NCBI RefSeq assembly: GCF_022627955.1
Contig: NZ_JABXGD010000009.1
Location: 141,438 to 205,437, forward strand
Source of the DNA: Microbacterium sp. C5A9
Lineage (GTDB): Bacteria > Actinomycetota > Actinomycetes > Actinomycetales > Microbacteriaceae
Length of the DNA: 64,000 nucleotides
Direction: 5' to 3'
Part shown: piece after piece, positions 47,232 through 55,349 of the stretch
How the letters are laid out: each line of letters opens with the position of its first letter
How positions within the stretch are numbered: position 1 is the stretch's first letter
Translations under genes and position numbers: made by a program
Notes under the pieces: generated by a model
Databases searched by the model: none
What the model saw: the letters and a program-made list of their open reading frames with translations, nothing else
What the model was told of the DNA's origin: nothing

Positions 47232-48971
47232 GTGACCTCCTTCTCCATCGGCGAGTCCGATTTCCTCCGCGCCGGACAGCCGCACCGGGTGATCTCCGGA
47301 GCGATCCACTACTTCCGGGTGCATCCCGAACAGTGGCAGGACCGCATCCGCAAGGCCCGTCTGATGGGGCTCAACACGATCGAGACCTATGTCGCCTGGA
47401 ACGCGCACGAGCCGCGCCGCGGCGAGTGGGATGCCACCGGCGCGAACGATCTCGGGCGATTCCTCGATCTGATCCAGGCCGAGGGCATGGATGCGATCGT
47501 CCGCCCCGGCCCCTACATCTGCGCCGAGTGGCACAACGGCGGCCTGCCGAACTGGCTCACGGCCGGCGACCGCCCGCTGCGCTCCTCGGACCCCGCGTTC
47601 CTCGAGGACATCAGCGCCTACCTCCGCCGCGTGTACGAGATCGTCGCACCACGACAGATCGACCGCGGCGGTCGGGTCGTGCTGGTGCAGATCGAGAACG
47701 AGTACGGCGCCTACGGCTCCGACAAGGCCTACCTCGAAGCGCTCGTCGCCCTCACCCGTGAGGCCGGGATCACCGTGCCGCTCACCACGGTCGACCAGCC
47801 CACCGATCAGATGCTCGCCGACGGCAGCCTGCCGACGCTGCACAAGACCGGCTCGTTCGGTTCCCGCAGCGCGGAACGACTGGCCACCCTGCGTGCGCAT
47901 CAGCCCACCGGCCCGCTCATGTGCTCCGAATTCTGGGACGGGTGGTTCGACTGGTGGGGCGGAGTGCACCACACCACCGACGTCGCGGCCGCCGCCGCCG
48001 ACCTCGACGAGCTCCTCGCCGCCGGAGCCTCCGTGAACATCTACATGTTCCACGGCGGCACGAACTTCGGACTCACGAACGGTGCCAACCACAAGGGTCG
48101 CTACCTGCCGATCGTCACGTCGTACGACTACGACGCGCCGCTCGACGAAGCCGGCAATCCGACGGAGAAGTTCTTCGCGTTCCGCGACGTCATCGCGAAG
48201 TACGCCCCGGTGCCGGATGAGCTCCCGGCCGCGGCAGAGCCCTCGCCCGTGTTCTCCGTGCCGCTCGCACCCGCGGGCGCATGGACGGATGCCGCGGCGA
48301 GCCCCGGCACCACCGAGTCGCCGGTCACCTTCGACGAGCTCGAGCACCTCAGCGCTCTCGTCCGCTACGACGTCGAGCTTCCCGGCGGCCGCGGCGGCGT
48401 GCTCGTCACCGACGAGGTCCGCGACCTCGCCTGGGCGAGCGTCGACGGGCAGCGCGTCGGCACCCTGTCGCGCACGCGCCACGACCGGGTGCTGAGCATC
48501 CCGGCGGGGCAGACGCTCAGCATCCTCGTCGAGGAGCTGGGGCGGGTGAACTACGACCACCGGCTCGGCGAGGAGAAGGGCCTGGTCGGAGTCGTCACCC
48601 TGAACGGCGAGCCGCTCACGGGCTGGCGCTCGACGCCGCTCGACGTCGCCGCGATCGCAGCGAGCATCGCGGCGGGGCCTGCGGACGTATCCGACGAGTC
48701 GACCGGCCCCTCCGCCTGGACCGCCGAGTTCGACCTCGACGCCCCGGCCGACCTGTTCCTCGACACCACGTCCTGGAGCAAGGGCTACGCGTTCGTCAAC
48801 GGATTCTTCCTCGGGCGGTACTGGCGCAACGGGCCCACGCGCACGCTCTCTGTGCCGGCGCCCGCGACGACGTCGGGGGCCAACAGGCTCGTCGTCCTCG
48901 AGCTCGAGCACCTGCTCGCGCCGACGGCCGAGTTCGTCGCCGCTCTCGACCTGGGCGACACCGAGGAATAG
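47232..48971 (+). CDS. Beta-galactosidase, glycoside hydrolase family 35
   Basis: This 579-residue GH35 enzyme has a TIM barrel with acid/base E157 (VQIENEYG) and nucleophile E233 (CSEFWDGWFDWWG). Substrate-site segments include RPGPYICAEWHNGGLPNWL. Two beta-rich domains follow from about 350, ending near VNGFFLGRYW. No signal peptide is seen, so it acts in the cytoplasm on imported galactosides. It begins at GTG 47232 and completes the LacI-regulated operon. Confidence 0.95.
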   Translation: MTSFSIGESDFLRAGQPHRVISGAIHYFRVHPEQWQDRIRKARLMGLNTIETYVAWNAHEPRRGEWDATGANDLGRFLDLIQAEGMDAIVRPGPYICAEWHNGGLPNWLTAGDRPLRSSDPAFLEDISAYLRRVYEIVAPRQIDRGGRVVLVQIENEYGAYGSDKAYLEALVALTREAGITVPLTTVDQPTDQMLADGSLPTLHKTGSFGSRSAERLATLRAHQPTGPLMCSEFWDGWFDWWGGVHHTTDVAAAAADLDELLAAGASVNIYMFHGGTNFGLTNGANHKGRYLPIVTSYDYDAPLDEAGNPTEKFFAFRDVIAKYAPVPDELPAAAEPSPVFSVPLAPAGAWTDAAASPGTTESPVTFDELEHLSALVRYDVELPGGRGGVLVTDEVRDLAWASVDGQRVGTLSRTRHDRVLSIPAGQTLSILVEELGRVNYDHRLGEEKGLVGVVTLNGEPLTGWRSTPLDVAAIAASIAAGPADVSDESTGPSAWTAEFDLDAPADLFLDTTSWSKGYAFVNGFFLGRYWRNGPTRTLSVPAPATTSGANRLVVLELEHLLAPTAEFVAALDLGDTEE

Positions 48972-48996
48972 CCGTCAGGGCGCGGCACCGACGCAG

Positions 48997-49002
48997 TAAC
49001 GT
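48997..49002 (+). promoter_or_regulatory. Leaderless -10 element (TAACGT) for the HNH gene
   Basis: TAACGT lies six bases before the GTG at 49009, in the 37-base gap behind the beta-galactosidase gene. It suggests that the HNH gene is not part of the sugar operon. Confidence 0.55.
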
Positions 49003-49008
49003 GAGTCT

Positions 49009-49374
49009 GTGCCGCGCCGAAGGTTCTCCACCCCCACACCCGCCGCACGGGCGCGCTACGCCCAGCGTCGCCGGGGTCGCGTGGCGCGGGCGGACAACGA
49101 CCTCACCGCCGAGCAGTGGATCTCGCTGCAGGATGCGTGGGGTGGGTGCGCCTACTGCGGAGCAACGGGAATCGCGATGCAGCGCGACTGCGTGATGCCG
49201 ATCTCCCGGGGCGGGCGCTACACCGTCGAGAACGTGGTTCCCGCGTGCGGGTCGTGCAATGCGAGCAAGCGCAACGACGAGGTCACGTCCTGGCTCCGGC
49301 GCAAGCGACTCGACGAGCGCGCCTTCCTCACCCGTTACGCCGAGATCCTCGTCGCGCTGCGTCAGACCGACTGA
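49009..49374 (+). CDS. HNH-family nuclease-like protein with a Cys in the first His position
   Basis: This 121-residue basic protein has zinc cysteines C47-x2-C50 and C80-x2-C83 flanking RDCVMPISRGGRYTVENVVPACGSCN. In canonical HNH enzymes the first motif reads DH; here position 61 is Cys. The Asn (E-N-V-V) and the final N/K (NASKRND) remain. Loss of the general base could make it inactive, or this subgroup may use Cys. GTG 49009 is chosen for the leaderless -10 upstream. Confidence 0.82.
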   Translation: MPRRRFSTPTPAARARYAQRRRGRVARADNDLTAEQWISLQDAWGGCAYCGATGIAMQRDCVMPISRGGRYTVENVVPACGSCNASKRNDEVTSWLRRKRLDERAFLTRYAEILVALRQTD

Positions 49375-49383
49375 ACGGCCTCG

Positions 49384-49905
49384 CTACCCGCCCGTCCGAC
49401 ACGTCCAGACGGCAGCGGTGAGGCGCGCGGCGTCGGCCCGGGTGATGCTCTGCCAGTTGCGGCCGCCGCGCGCGAACGCCTCGAGCACGCCGGGCGGCAC
49501 CGCGGCCGGCTCGACCGGACCGCCGAGCCAGTCGCATGCCCGCACGTGCACGAGGTCGACATCGCGCGCGTCGGCTGACCCGTCGTAGCGCCACGGTCCC
49601 GTGATCCGTCCCAGCGAGAAGAGCCCCGCGGCGTCGCGCGTCCAGACGAACGTGCCGTCGGCGACCGATGCGAACCGCTCGAGTCGGCGCGCCATCCGCT
49701 CCCCGTGGACCGCATCGACCGCGGTGAGCGCGTCAGTGAGGGATTCCGGCGCACCGTCGAGCCTGCCGCCCACTCCGCAGACCCCGAGCGCGAGCGCTCG
49801 CTCGACGGCGGGTCCGTCGCTGACGTCGTCGTCGCGCGAACGCATCGGGGCGCGGTAGACCGAGGGAGCATCGTCGTCGTGGCTCATGCGAGGCACGGTG
49901 CTCAT
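49384..49905 (-). CDS. Conserved protein of unknown function
   Basis: This 173-residue protein has no recognised domain. It starts with an Asp/Arg-rich stretch (MRSRDDDVSDGPAVERAL), then a compact mixed fold with FVWTRDAAGLFSLGRITGPW, VDLVHVRACDW and FARGGRNWQ. I recall similar proteins in Microbacteriaceae without function. The ATG at 49905 overlaps the phosphoesterase stop (ATGA), so the two are translated together. An ATG at 49887 is the alternative start. It is convergent with the HNH gene. Confidence 0.7.
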   Translation of the reverse strand: MSTVPRMSHDDDAPSVYRAPMRSRDDDVSDGPAVERALALGVCGVGGRLDGAPESLTDALTAVDAVHGERMARRLERFASVADGTFVWTRDAAGLFSLGRITGPWRYDGSADARDVDLVHVRACDWLGGPVEPAAVPPGVLEAFARGGRNWQSITRADAARLTAAVWTCRTGG

Positions 49906-50399
49906 GCGAGGGACACCACCGCGGCATCGATGTTCCCGCCGTCGATCATGACCGACATCATCGTGCACACCGGCTGACGGCGGCGGTCGGTCGGCGACCC
50001 CGGATTCAGCAGACGCATGCCCGACGGGGCGAGCGTGTCCCACGGGATGTGCGAGTGCCCGAACACGAGCAGGTCGATGCCCGGGAAGGCTGCGTCCATC
50101 CGCTCCTCGCGTCGCTGCTTCGGACCGGTCTCGTGCACCACCGCCATCTCGACCTCTTCGATCCTCAGCCGCGCGATCTCGGGCAGCCGCTCGCGAAGGG
50201 CAGGGCCGTCGTTGTTCCCGAAGACGCCCACGAGCAGCCGTGCCCGTGACTCGAGCAGGTCGAGGGTCGCGACGTCGATCCAGTCCCCCGCGTGCACGAC
50301 GACGTCTGCGTCGTCGACCGCCCGCAGCATGGCATCCGGCAGGCGCTTCGCGCGCGCAGGCACGTGGGTGTCGGCGACGAGCAGCAGTCTCGTGGTCAC
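49902..50399 (-). CDS. YfcE/MJ0936-type metallophosphoesterase
   Basis: This 165-residue calcineurin-like phosphoesterase has the full metal-ligand set: DTH (10-12), GDW (38-40), GNND (61-64), a later His in VVHETG, and GHSH (114-117). Family members hydrolyse phosphodiesters in vitro; the cell substrate is unknown. It starts at GTG 50399, six bases after TAGCGT. It is coupled to the unknown gene downstream. Confidence 0.9.
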   Translation of the reverse strand: MTTRLLLVADTHVPARAKRLPDAMLRAVDDADVVVHAGDWIDVATLDLLESRARLLVGVFGNNDGPALRERLPEIARLRIEEVEMAVVHETGPKQRREERMDAAFPGIDLLVFGHSHIPWDTLAPSGMRLLNPGSPTDRRRQPVCTMMSVMIDGGNIDAAVVSLA

Positions 50400-50405
50400 C
50401 GTCTC

Positions 50406-50411
50406 ACGCTA
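50406..50411 (-). promoter_or_regulatory. Leaderless -10 element (TAGCGT) for the phosphoesterase gene
   Basis: TAGCGT on the minus strand sits six bases before the GTG at 50399. The same hexamer with the same spacing precedes the small membrane gene at 34747. Confidence 0.6.
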
Positions 50412-50530
50412 TCTTCTCCGGCACGCCGGAAGGGCTCGGCGCTTCCCCGGGGCCGCGAGAGACGGAAGCCACGCGCGTTCCCGTTCGATGTCATACGTAC
50501 ACAGCAAACGCTCAGGAAGGCGTAAGATCT

Positions 50531-50552
50531 CCCGGTGCCTTGGTATACCGGG
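50531..50552. promoter_or_regulatory. Inverted repeat CCCGGT-N10-ACCGGG with GGTATACC centre-right
   Basis: CCCGGT (50531-50536) and ACCGGG (50547-50552) form an inverted repeat. GGTATACC (50542-50549) is itself a palindrome and resembles FadR/GntR half-sites. It is 20 bases before the MHS transporter ATG and is a candidate operator for it. Confidence 0.45.
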
Positions 50553-50572
50553 CCACAGAGCTAAGGAGCAGC

Positions 50573-52033
50573 ATGAGTACGACCACAGCGCCCGCGAATC
50601 CGCGCTCGCGCGTCATCACGGCGAGCCTCGTCGGCACCACGATCGAGTTCTACGACTTCTACGCGTACGCGACCGCGGCCGTCCTCGTCTTCCCGGTGCT
50701 GTTCTTCCCGACCGGCAACGACACGACGTCGCTGCTGTCGTCATTCGCGGTCTTCGGCGCCGCGATGGTCGCCCGGCCGATCGGCGCCGTGGTCTTCGGC
50801 CACTTCGGCGACAAGTTCGGACGCAAGGCCACCCTCGTGGCATCGCTGCTCACCATGGGAATCGCGACCTTCATCATCGGCCTGCTCCCCACGTTCCAGC
50901 AGATCGGCTGGTGGGCGGCGCTGCTGCTGCTCATCCTCCGGCTCGCCCAGGGCTTCGCGCTCGGTGGCGAGTGGTCGGGGGCCGCTCTGGTCGCGACCGA
51001 GAACGCCCCGGCGGGCAAGCGCGCCTGGTACGGCACATTCCCGCAGCTCGGAGCGCCGCTCGGTTTCATCATCGCCAACTTCCTGTTCCTCGGGATCAAC
51101 TGGCTGCTGCCGCACGCCGAGAACCCGGCGCTCAAGTCCGAGGCGTTCCTGTCGTGGGGCTGGCGCATCCCGTTCCTGTTCTCGGCCGTGATGGTCATCA
51201 TCGGCCTGTGGGTGCGACTCAAGCTCGTCGAGTCCGACACGTTCAAGAAGGCCGAGAAGAAGGGCGCGATCCGCAAGCTGCCCCTCGCCACGGTGTTCCG
51301 CCACCACTGGAAGCAGCTGATCCTCGGCACGTTCATCATGCTGGCGACGTACGTGCTCTTCTACCTGATGACGAACTTCACGCTCGCCTACGGCACGAAG
51401 CCGGCCACGCTCGAGACCGCTTCCGCCGCCGCGCAGGCCGCAGCCGAGGCCACTGGGAAGGACTTCGACGCCTCGGCCTTCGCTGCCCAGTTCTATCCCG
51501 GCCTCGGCTTCGGCTACACCGACTTCGTGCTGATGCAGATCGTGGGCGTCGTGTTCTTCGGTGTCTTCACCCTGCTCTCCGGCCCCATCGCCGATGCGAT
51601 CGGTCGCCGCAAGCTGCTGCTGTGGGTGACCGGGCTCATCATCGTGTTCGGCCTCACCTTCAACACCTTCCTGCTCCCGGCGATGGACCCGAAGTTCACG
51701 GGCGCTCTCGCGCAGGCGTTCCTCGTGTTCGGCTTCATGCTCATGGGAGCGACGTTCGGCCCCATGGGCGCGCTGCTGCCCGAGCTGTTCCCCACGAACG
51801 TGCGATACACGGGATCCGCGATCGCGTACAACGTCTCGTCGATCCTCGGCGCTGCCGTCGCACCGATCATCGCCCTGTGGCTGTGGGAGCTCGGCGGCGG
51901 CGCCCCCTGGCTGGTCGGCCTCTATCTGTCGGCCATGGGCGTCCTGACGTTCATCGCGCTGATCCTGTCGAAGGAGACGAAGGACAACGACTACGAGGAG
52001 GACCTCGGCGTCGCGGCAGCCGTCGAACTCTGA
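50573..52033 (+). CDS. MFS transporter, metabolite:H+ symporter (MHS) family
   Basis: This 486-residue symporter has 12 helices. MHS signatures include TTIEFYDFYAYATAAVLVFPVLFFP in helix 1, VFGHFGDKFGRK between helices 2 and 3, and GFALGGEWSGAALVATENAP in helix 4-5. A second motif A copy reads GPIADAIGRRKLLL. Relatives carry citrate, proline-betaine, shikimate or alpha-ketoglutarate. The insert near 290-325 is Ala-rich and may be extracytoplasmic. AAGGAGCAGC precedes the ATG. Confidence 0.92.
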   Translation: MSTTTAPANPRSRVITASLVGTTIEFYDFYAYATAAVLVFPVLFFPTGNDTTSLLSSFAVFGAAMVARPIGAVVFGHFGDKFGRKATLVASLLTMGIATFIIGLLPTFQQIGWWAALLLLILRLAQGFALGGEWSGAALVATENAPAGKRAWYGTFPQLGAPLGFIIANFLFLGINWLLPHAENPALKSEAFLSWGWRIPFLFSAVMVIIGLWVRLKLVESDTFKKAEKKGAIRKLPLATVFRHHWKQLILGTFIMLATYVLFYLMTNFTLAYGTKPATLETASAAAQAAAEATGKDFDASAFAAQFYPGLGFGYTDFVLMQIVGVVFFGVFTLLSGPIADAIGRRKLLLWVTGLIIVFGLTFNTFLLPAMDPKFTGALAQAFLVFGFMLMGATFGPMGALLPELFPTNVRYTGSAIAYNVSSILGAAVAPIIALWLWELGGGAPWLVGLYLSAMGVLTFIALILSKETKDNDYEEDLGVAAAVEL

Positions 52034-52048
52034 CTCCCGCACGACCGC

Positions 52049-52083
52049 GAAGGGCGGCACCTCCTCGCGAGGTGCCGCCCTTC
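52049..52083. terminator. Bidirectional terminator after the MHS transporter
   Basis: Arms GAAGGGCGGCACCTC and GAGGTGCCGCCCTTC pair perfectly over 15 bp with a five-base loop CTCGC. It lies between convergent stops at 52033 and 52096. Confidence 0.85.
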
Positions 52084-52095
52084 ATCGTCCGATGC

Positions 52096-53127
52096 TCAGT
52101 ACGCCGCGTGCACGGTACGTGCGGCGCCGTCGAGGGTCATGATCCCGCCGTACGGCACGATCCACTGCGGCCGCGTATGGCCGAAGGGCACGCCGACGCA
52201 GACCACCGCCTCGGGGTTGTACCGTGCGACCGTCTCGATCACCACGTCCCGCTGCGCTGCGCGAAGCGCGTCGGCCTCCTCTGCCGAAGGCTGGAACTCG
52301 AAGTCGCTGACCGGCGGGCGCGCCACGACGACACCGGCCACGGCGTCGAGGATCCCCCGTTCTCCGAGGCCCCGCACCCATCGGGCGACCCAGCTCGCGG
52401 CGGGACGCTCTTCACTCGTCTCCAGAAGCAGGATGCCGCCCTGCAGCGTCTCCGGGGAGGGCAGGCGGTCGGCGAGCGCCAACTGGTCGATGACCTCGAG
52501 GCAGCCACCCCACGTGCGGCCCTCGACGCGGACGTCCGGTCCGGCCCAGGTCCACTCCGGCGTCGCGATCCGTTCTCCGTATTCGCTGAGCGCTCGCGGG
52601 TCCGCCCAGCGGAGCCCGACATCCTGAGACTCCCCTGGCTCCGTGATCTCGAGGTCGCCGCCGTCGAGCAGCGCCGCGCGCAGCGACGCGAGGTGCACCG
52701 CGTCGACGGCGGGGCCCGGCCCCAGATGCACGGCGGTCGAGCCGCCGTAGTAGCCGCGGATGCTGAGACTCCACAGCCAGTTGAGGATGTTGGTGTTGTC
52801 GCTGTAGCCGACGAAGGGCTTCGGGTCGGCGAGCGCGAGCGTGGGGTCCAGATGCGGCACGACCAGGATCTGGTCGTCGCCGCCGATGGTCGCGACGATC
52901 GCGCGGATGCTCGGATCCGCGAACGCCGCATTGACGTCGGCGGCACGATCCTGCGGGCTGGCCCCGAGCTGCCGCGTGGTCGGATACTCGACCGGGATGA
53001 GTCCGGTGTGCTCCGTGAGTCGACGGAGAGCCTGCTCGTGGAGCTCCGGCGCGACCGCGGGCGCGGCGAAGGCGGGTGACAGCACGGCGATCTTGTCGCC
53101 GGCGACGGGTCTGGGTGCGGACAGCAT
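52096..53127 (-). CDS. S66-family peptidase (LD-carboxypeptidase/MccF type)
   Basis: This 343-residue Ser-Glu-His peptidase has S109 (VGYSDNT), E236 (LLLETSEE) and H317 (GVPFGHT), plus the oxyanion segment TIGGDDQ. LdcA recycles murein tetrapeptides; MccF cleaves microcin C-like toxins. The YSDNT motif and the length slightly favour the MccF-like branch, with low certainty. No signal peptide is seen. CAGACT lies six bases before the ATG, a weaker leaderless-type promoter. Confidence 0.9.
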   Translation of the reverse strand: MLSAPRPVAGDKIAVLSPAFAAPAVAPELHEQALRRLTEHTGLIPVEYPTTRQLGASPQDRAADVNAAFADPSIRAIVATIGGDDQILVVPHLDPTLALADPKPFVGYSDNTNILNWLWSLSIRGYYGGSTAVHLGPGPAVDAVHLASLRAALLDGGDLEITEPGESQDVGLRWADPRALSEYGERIATPEWTWAGPDVRVEGRTWGGCLEVIDQLALADRLPSPETLQGGILLLETSEERPAASWVARWVRGLGERGILDAVAGVVVARPPVSDFEFQPSAEEADALRAAQRDVVIETVARYNPEAVVCVGVPFGHTRPQWIVPYGGIMTLDGAARTVHAAY

Positions 53128-53262
53128 CCTTCCAGTCTGTCATCGTGGCACCTCGGATACTCCTGGCCGGCGAACGCGCTCGGCGTCACCCTGCAGGCGG
53201 CGCATCGCCGCTTCGAAATGCGCTGAGGCGCGCACAGCCCATCCACAGAATTCTTCCGTGCA

Positions 53263-53281
53263 CGAAGTACGGTCGAAGTAC
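53263..53281 (+). repeat. Direct repeat CGAAGTAC x2 with 11-bp period
   Basis: CGAAGTAC occurs at 53263-53270 and 53274-53281, one helical turn apart, 23 bases upstream of the ABC exporter ATG. It could be a regulator half-site pair. I see nothing else in the 176-base gap. Confidence 0.35.
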
Positions 53282-53303
53282 CCCTTTCAGAACGAGGTTC
53301 CGC

Positions 53304-55187
53304 ATGTCCAGCACGGCGACGTCACGCCGACGCGGACGCGGCGCGCCGCACGACGGTCCGCGCGCCACTTTCCGCCAGCTCCTCCCCTTCCTCTTCGAGC
53401 ACAAGCGCACGCTGATCGTGGTCGCCGTGCTCAGCGTGTTCGGCGCGGCGGCATCGCTCGCACAGCCCCTGCTCGTCGGGCAGGTCATCGAAGCCGTCCA
53501 GTCCGACCGCGGCCTCGGCATCCTGGTCTGGGTGCTGATCGGCCTGGTGATCGTGTCGTCGGTCCTCTCGGGCTACCAGCACTATCTGCTGCAGCGCACC
53601 GGCACCGCGATCGTGTACTCGAGCCGGCGCAGACTGATCGCGCGCATCCTGCACCTGCCGATCAGCGAGTTCGACGCGCGCCGCACCGGCGACCTCGTCT
53701 CCCGCGTCGGCACGGACACGACCCTGCTCTACGCCGTGCTCACCCAGGGCCTTGCGGATGCCGTCGGCAGCGCGATCCTCTTCGTCGGCGCACTGATCGC
53801 GATGCTCGTGATCGATCCGGTGCTGCTGCTGCTCATCGTGATCGTGATCGGAGTCTCGGTCGTCGTCGTGACCGTCCTCAGCGGACGCATCCGCACGGCG
53901 TCCACCGATCAGCAGGTCAAGGTCGGCGAGCTCGCCTCCGGAGTGGAGCGCGCCGTCGGATCCATCCGCACGGTGCGCGCCTCGGGGGCGACCGAGCGCG
54001 AGACCGAGAGCGTCTCGGCGCTGGCCTCCGACGCGTTCGGCATCGGAGTCCGCATCGCCAAGATCTCGTCGCTCGTGGTCCCCATCGCGGGGGTGGCGCT
54101 GCAGCTGTCGCTGCTCGTGGTCCTCGGCGTCGGCGGGTTCCGCGTCGCCGACGGGACGATCACGATCGCATCGCTCATCACGTTCATCCTCTTCCTGTTC
54201 ATGCTCGTGATGCCGCTGGCGACCACGTTCGGCGCCATCACCTCGGTGAACCAGGCCCTGGGCGCGCTCGGACGCATCCAGGAAGTGCTCGATCTGCCGA
54301 CCGAGACGCAACGGGACGCCGAGATCGCCGCCGCGGTGGAGCGCGAGGACGTCGCGGCCGACGCCCCGGCCATCGAGTTCCGTGACGTGCGGTTCCAGTA
54401 CCCCGCGAACGTGGTCGCCGCACGGGAGGCCGCCGCGAAGGAGGCACGCTCCCTGCTCGCCGACGCGCACCTCGAGACCGCCGACGACCCGTCCGCCTCG
54501 GCGCCGCGCGAGGTGCTGCGCGGCGTGTCGTTCGCCGTGCCCCGCGGGTCCCGCGTGGCGCTGGTCGGCCCGAGCGGCGCGGGCAAGAGCACGATCCTGT
54601 CGCTCATCGAGCGCTTCTACGACCCGACGGGCGGCTCGATCCGGGTGAACGGCCACGACTCGCGCACCTTCCCTCGCGACGAGCTGCGCGCGCAGTTCGG
54701 GTACGTCGAGCAGGACGCCCCGACACTGGCGGGGACGCTGGCCGACAACCTGCGCCTCGCCTCACCCGACGCGTCGGACGAGCAGTGCGAGCGTGTGCTC
54801 CGCGCGGTGAACCTGGGCGAGGTTCTCGAGCGCGACCCCCTCGGTCTCGACGCTCCCGTCGGCGAGGACGGCGTCATGCTCTCGGGCGGTGAGCGCCAGC
54901 GTCTCGCGATCGCTCGCGCCCTGCTCACCGACGCGCCGATCCTGCTGCTCGACGAGTCCACGTCATCGCTCGACGGCGTCAACGAACAGCGCATGCGGGA
55001 GGCGATCGATGCGGTCTCGACCGACCGCACGCTCGTGGTGATCGCCCACCGACTCTCGACCGTCGTCGACAGCGACATCATCGTCGTGCTGCAGGACGGC
55101 ACGGTGGTCGGTCAGGGAACGCACGCGGAACTGGTGGAGTCCACCCCGCTGTACCGCGATCTGGCCCGTCACCAGCTGCTCGCCTGA
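53304..55187 (+). CDS. ABC exporter, fused permease and ATPase (MsbA/MDR type)
   Basis: The 627 residues form a six-helix permease (about 1-330) and an ATPase (about 355-627). Walker A is GPSGAGKST (422-430), the signature LSGGERQR (526-533), Walker B LLLDESTSSLD (547-557) and the H-loop IAHRLS. Between the first ATPase strand (EFRDVRFQYP) and LRGVSFAV is an unusual Ala/Glu-rich insert of about 34 residues (369-402). Substrate is unknown. AACGAGG lies upstream of the ATG at 53304. Confidence 0.92.
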   Translation: MSSTATSRRRGRGAPHDGPRATFRQLLPFLFEHKRTLIVVAVLSVFGAAASLAQPLLVGQVIEAVQSDRGLGILVWVLIGLVIVSSVLSGYQHYLLQRTGTAIVYSSRRRLIARILHLPISEFDARRTGDLVSRVGTDTTLLYAVLTQGLADAVGSAILFVGALIAMLVIDPVLLLLIVIVIGVSVVVVTVLSGRIRTASTDQQVKVGELASGVERAVGSIRTVRASGATERETESVSALASDAFGIGVRIAKISSLVVPIAGVALQLSLLVVLGVGGFRVADGTITIASLITFILFLFMLVMPLATTFGAITSVNQALGALGRIQEVLDLPTETQRDAEIAAAVEREDVAADAPAIEFRDVRFQYPANVVAAREAAAKEARSLLADAHLETADDPSASAPREVLRGVSFAVPRGSRVALVGPSGAGKSTILSLIERFYDPTGGSIRVNGHDSRTFPRDELRAQFGYVEQDAPTLAGTLADNLRLASPDASDEQCERVLRAVNLGEVLERDPLGLDAPVGEDGVMLSGGERQRLAIARALLTDAPILLLDESTSSLDGVNEQRMREAIDAVSTDRTLVVIAHRLSTVVDSDIIVVLQDGTVVGQGTHAELVESTPLYRDLARHQLLA

Positions 55188-55213
55188 CCGCGATCCGGCC
55201 ACGACACGGAGTA

Positions 55214-55276
55214 CGCGAAGGCGGGATGCCGGAGACCACTCAGCCATGGGTTCGTCTCTGACTTCCCGCCTTCGCG
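55214..55276. terminator. Large nested inverted repeat between the ABC exporter and pckG
   Basis: Arms CGCGAAGGCGGGA (55214-55226) and TCCCGCCTTCGCG (55264-55276) are perfectly complementary over 13 bp around a 37-base loop. Inside the loop GAGAC and GTCTC can pair again. It lies between convergent stops and probably ends both transcripts, though no U-tract is present. Confidence 0.55.
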
Positions 55277-55317
55277 GGTCTGGGGTCACGTTCTGGAGGC
55301 CACGTGGGGGCCGAGGA

Positions 55318-55341
55318 GCGCCGGCTCCCCCGAACCGGCGC
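55318..55341 (-). terminator. Hairpin directly after pckG
   Basis: GCGCCGG (55318-55324) and CCGGCGC (55335-55341) form a 7-bp stem with a 10-base loop, 8 bases past the pckG stop. It is GC-rich with no U-tract. Confidence 0.45.
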
Positions 55342-55349
55342 CCGGTCTG

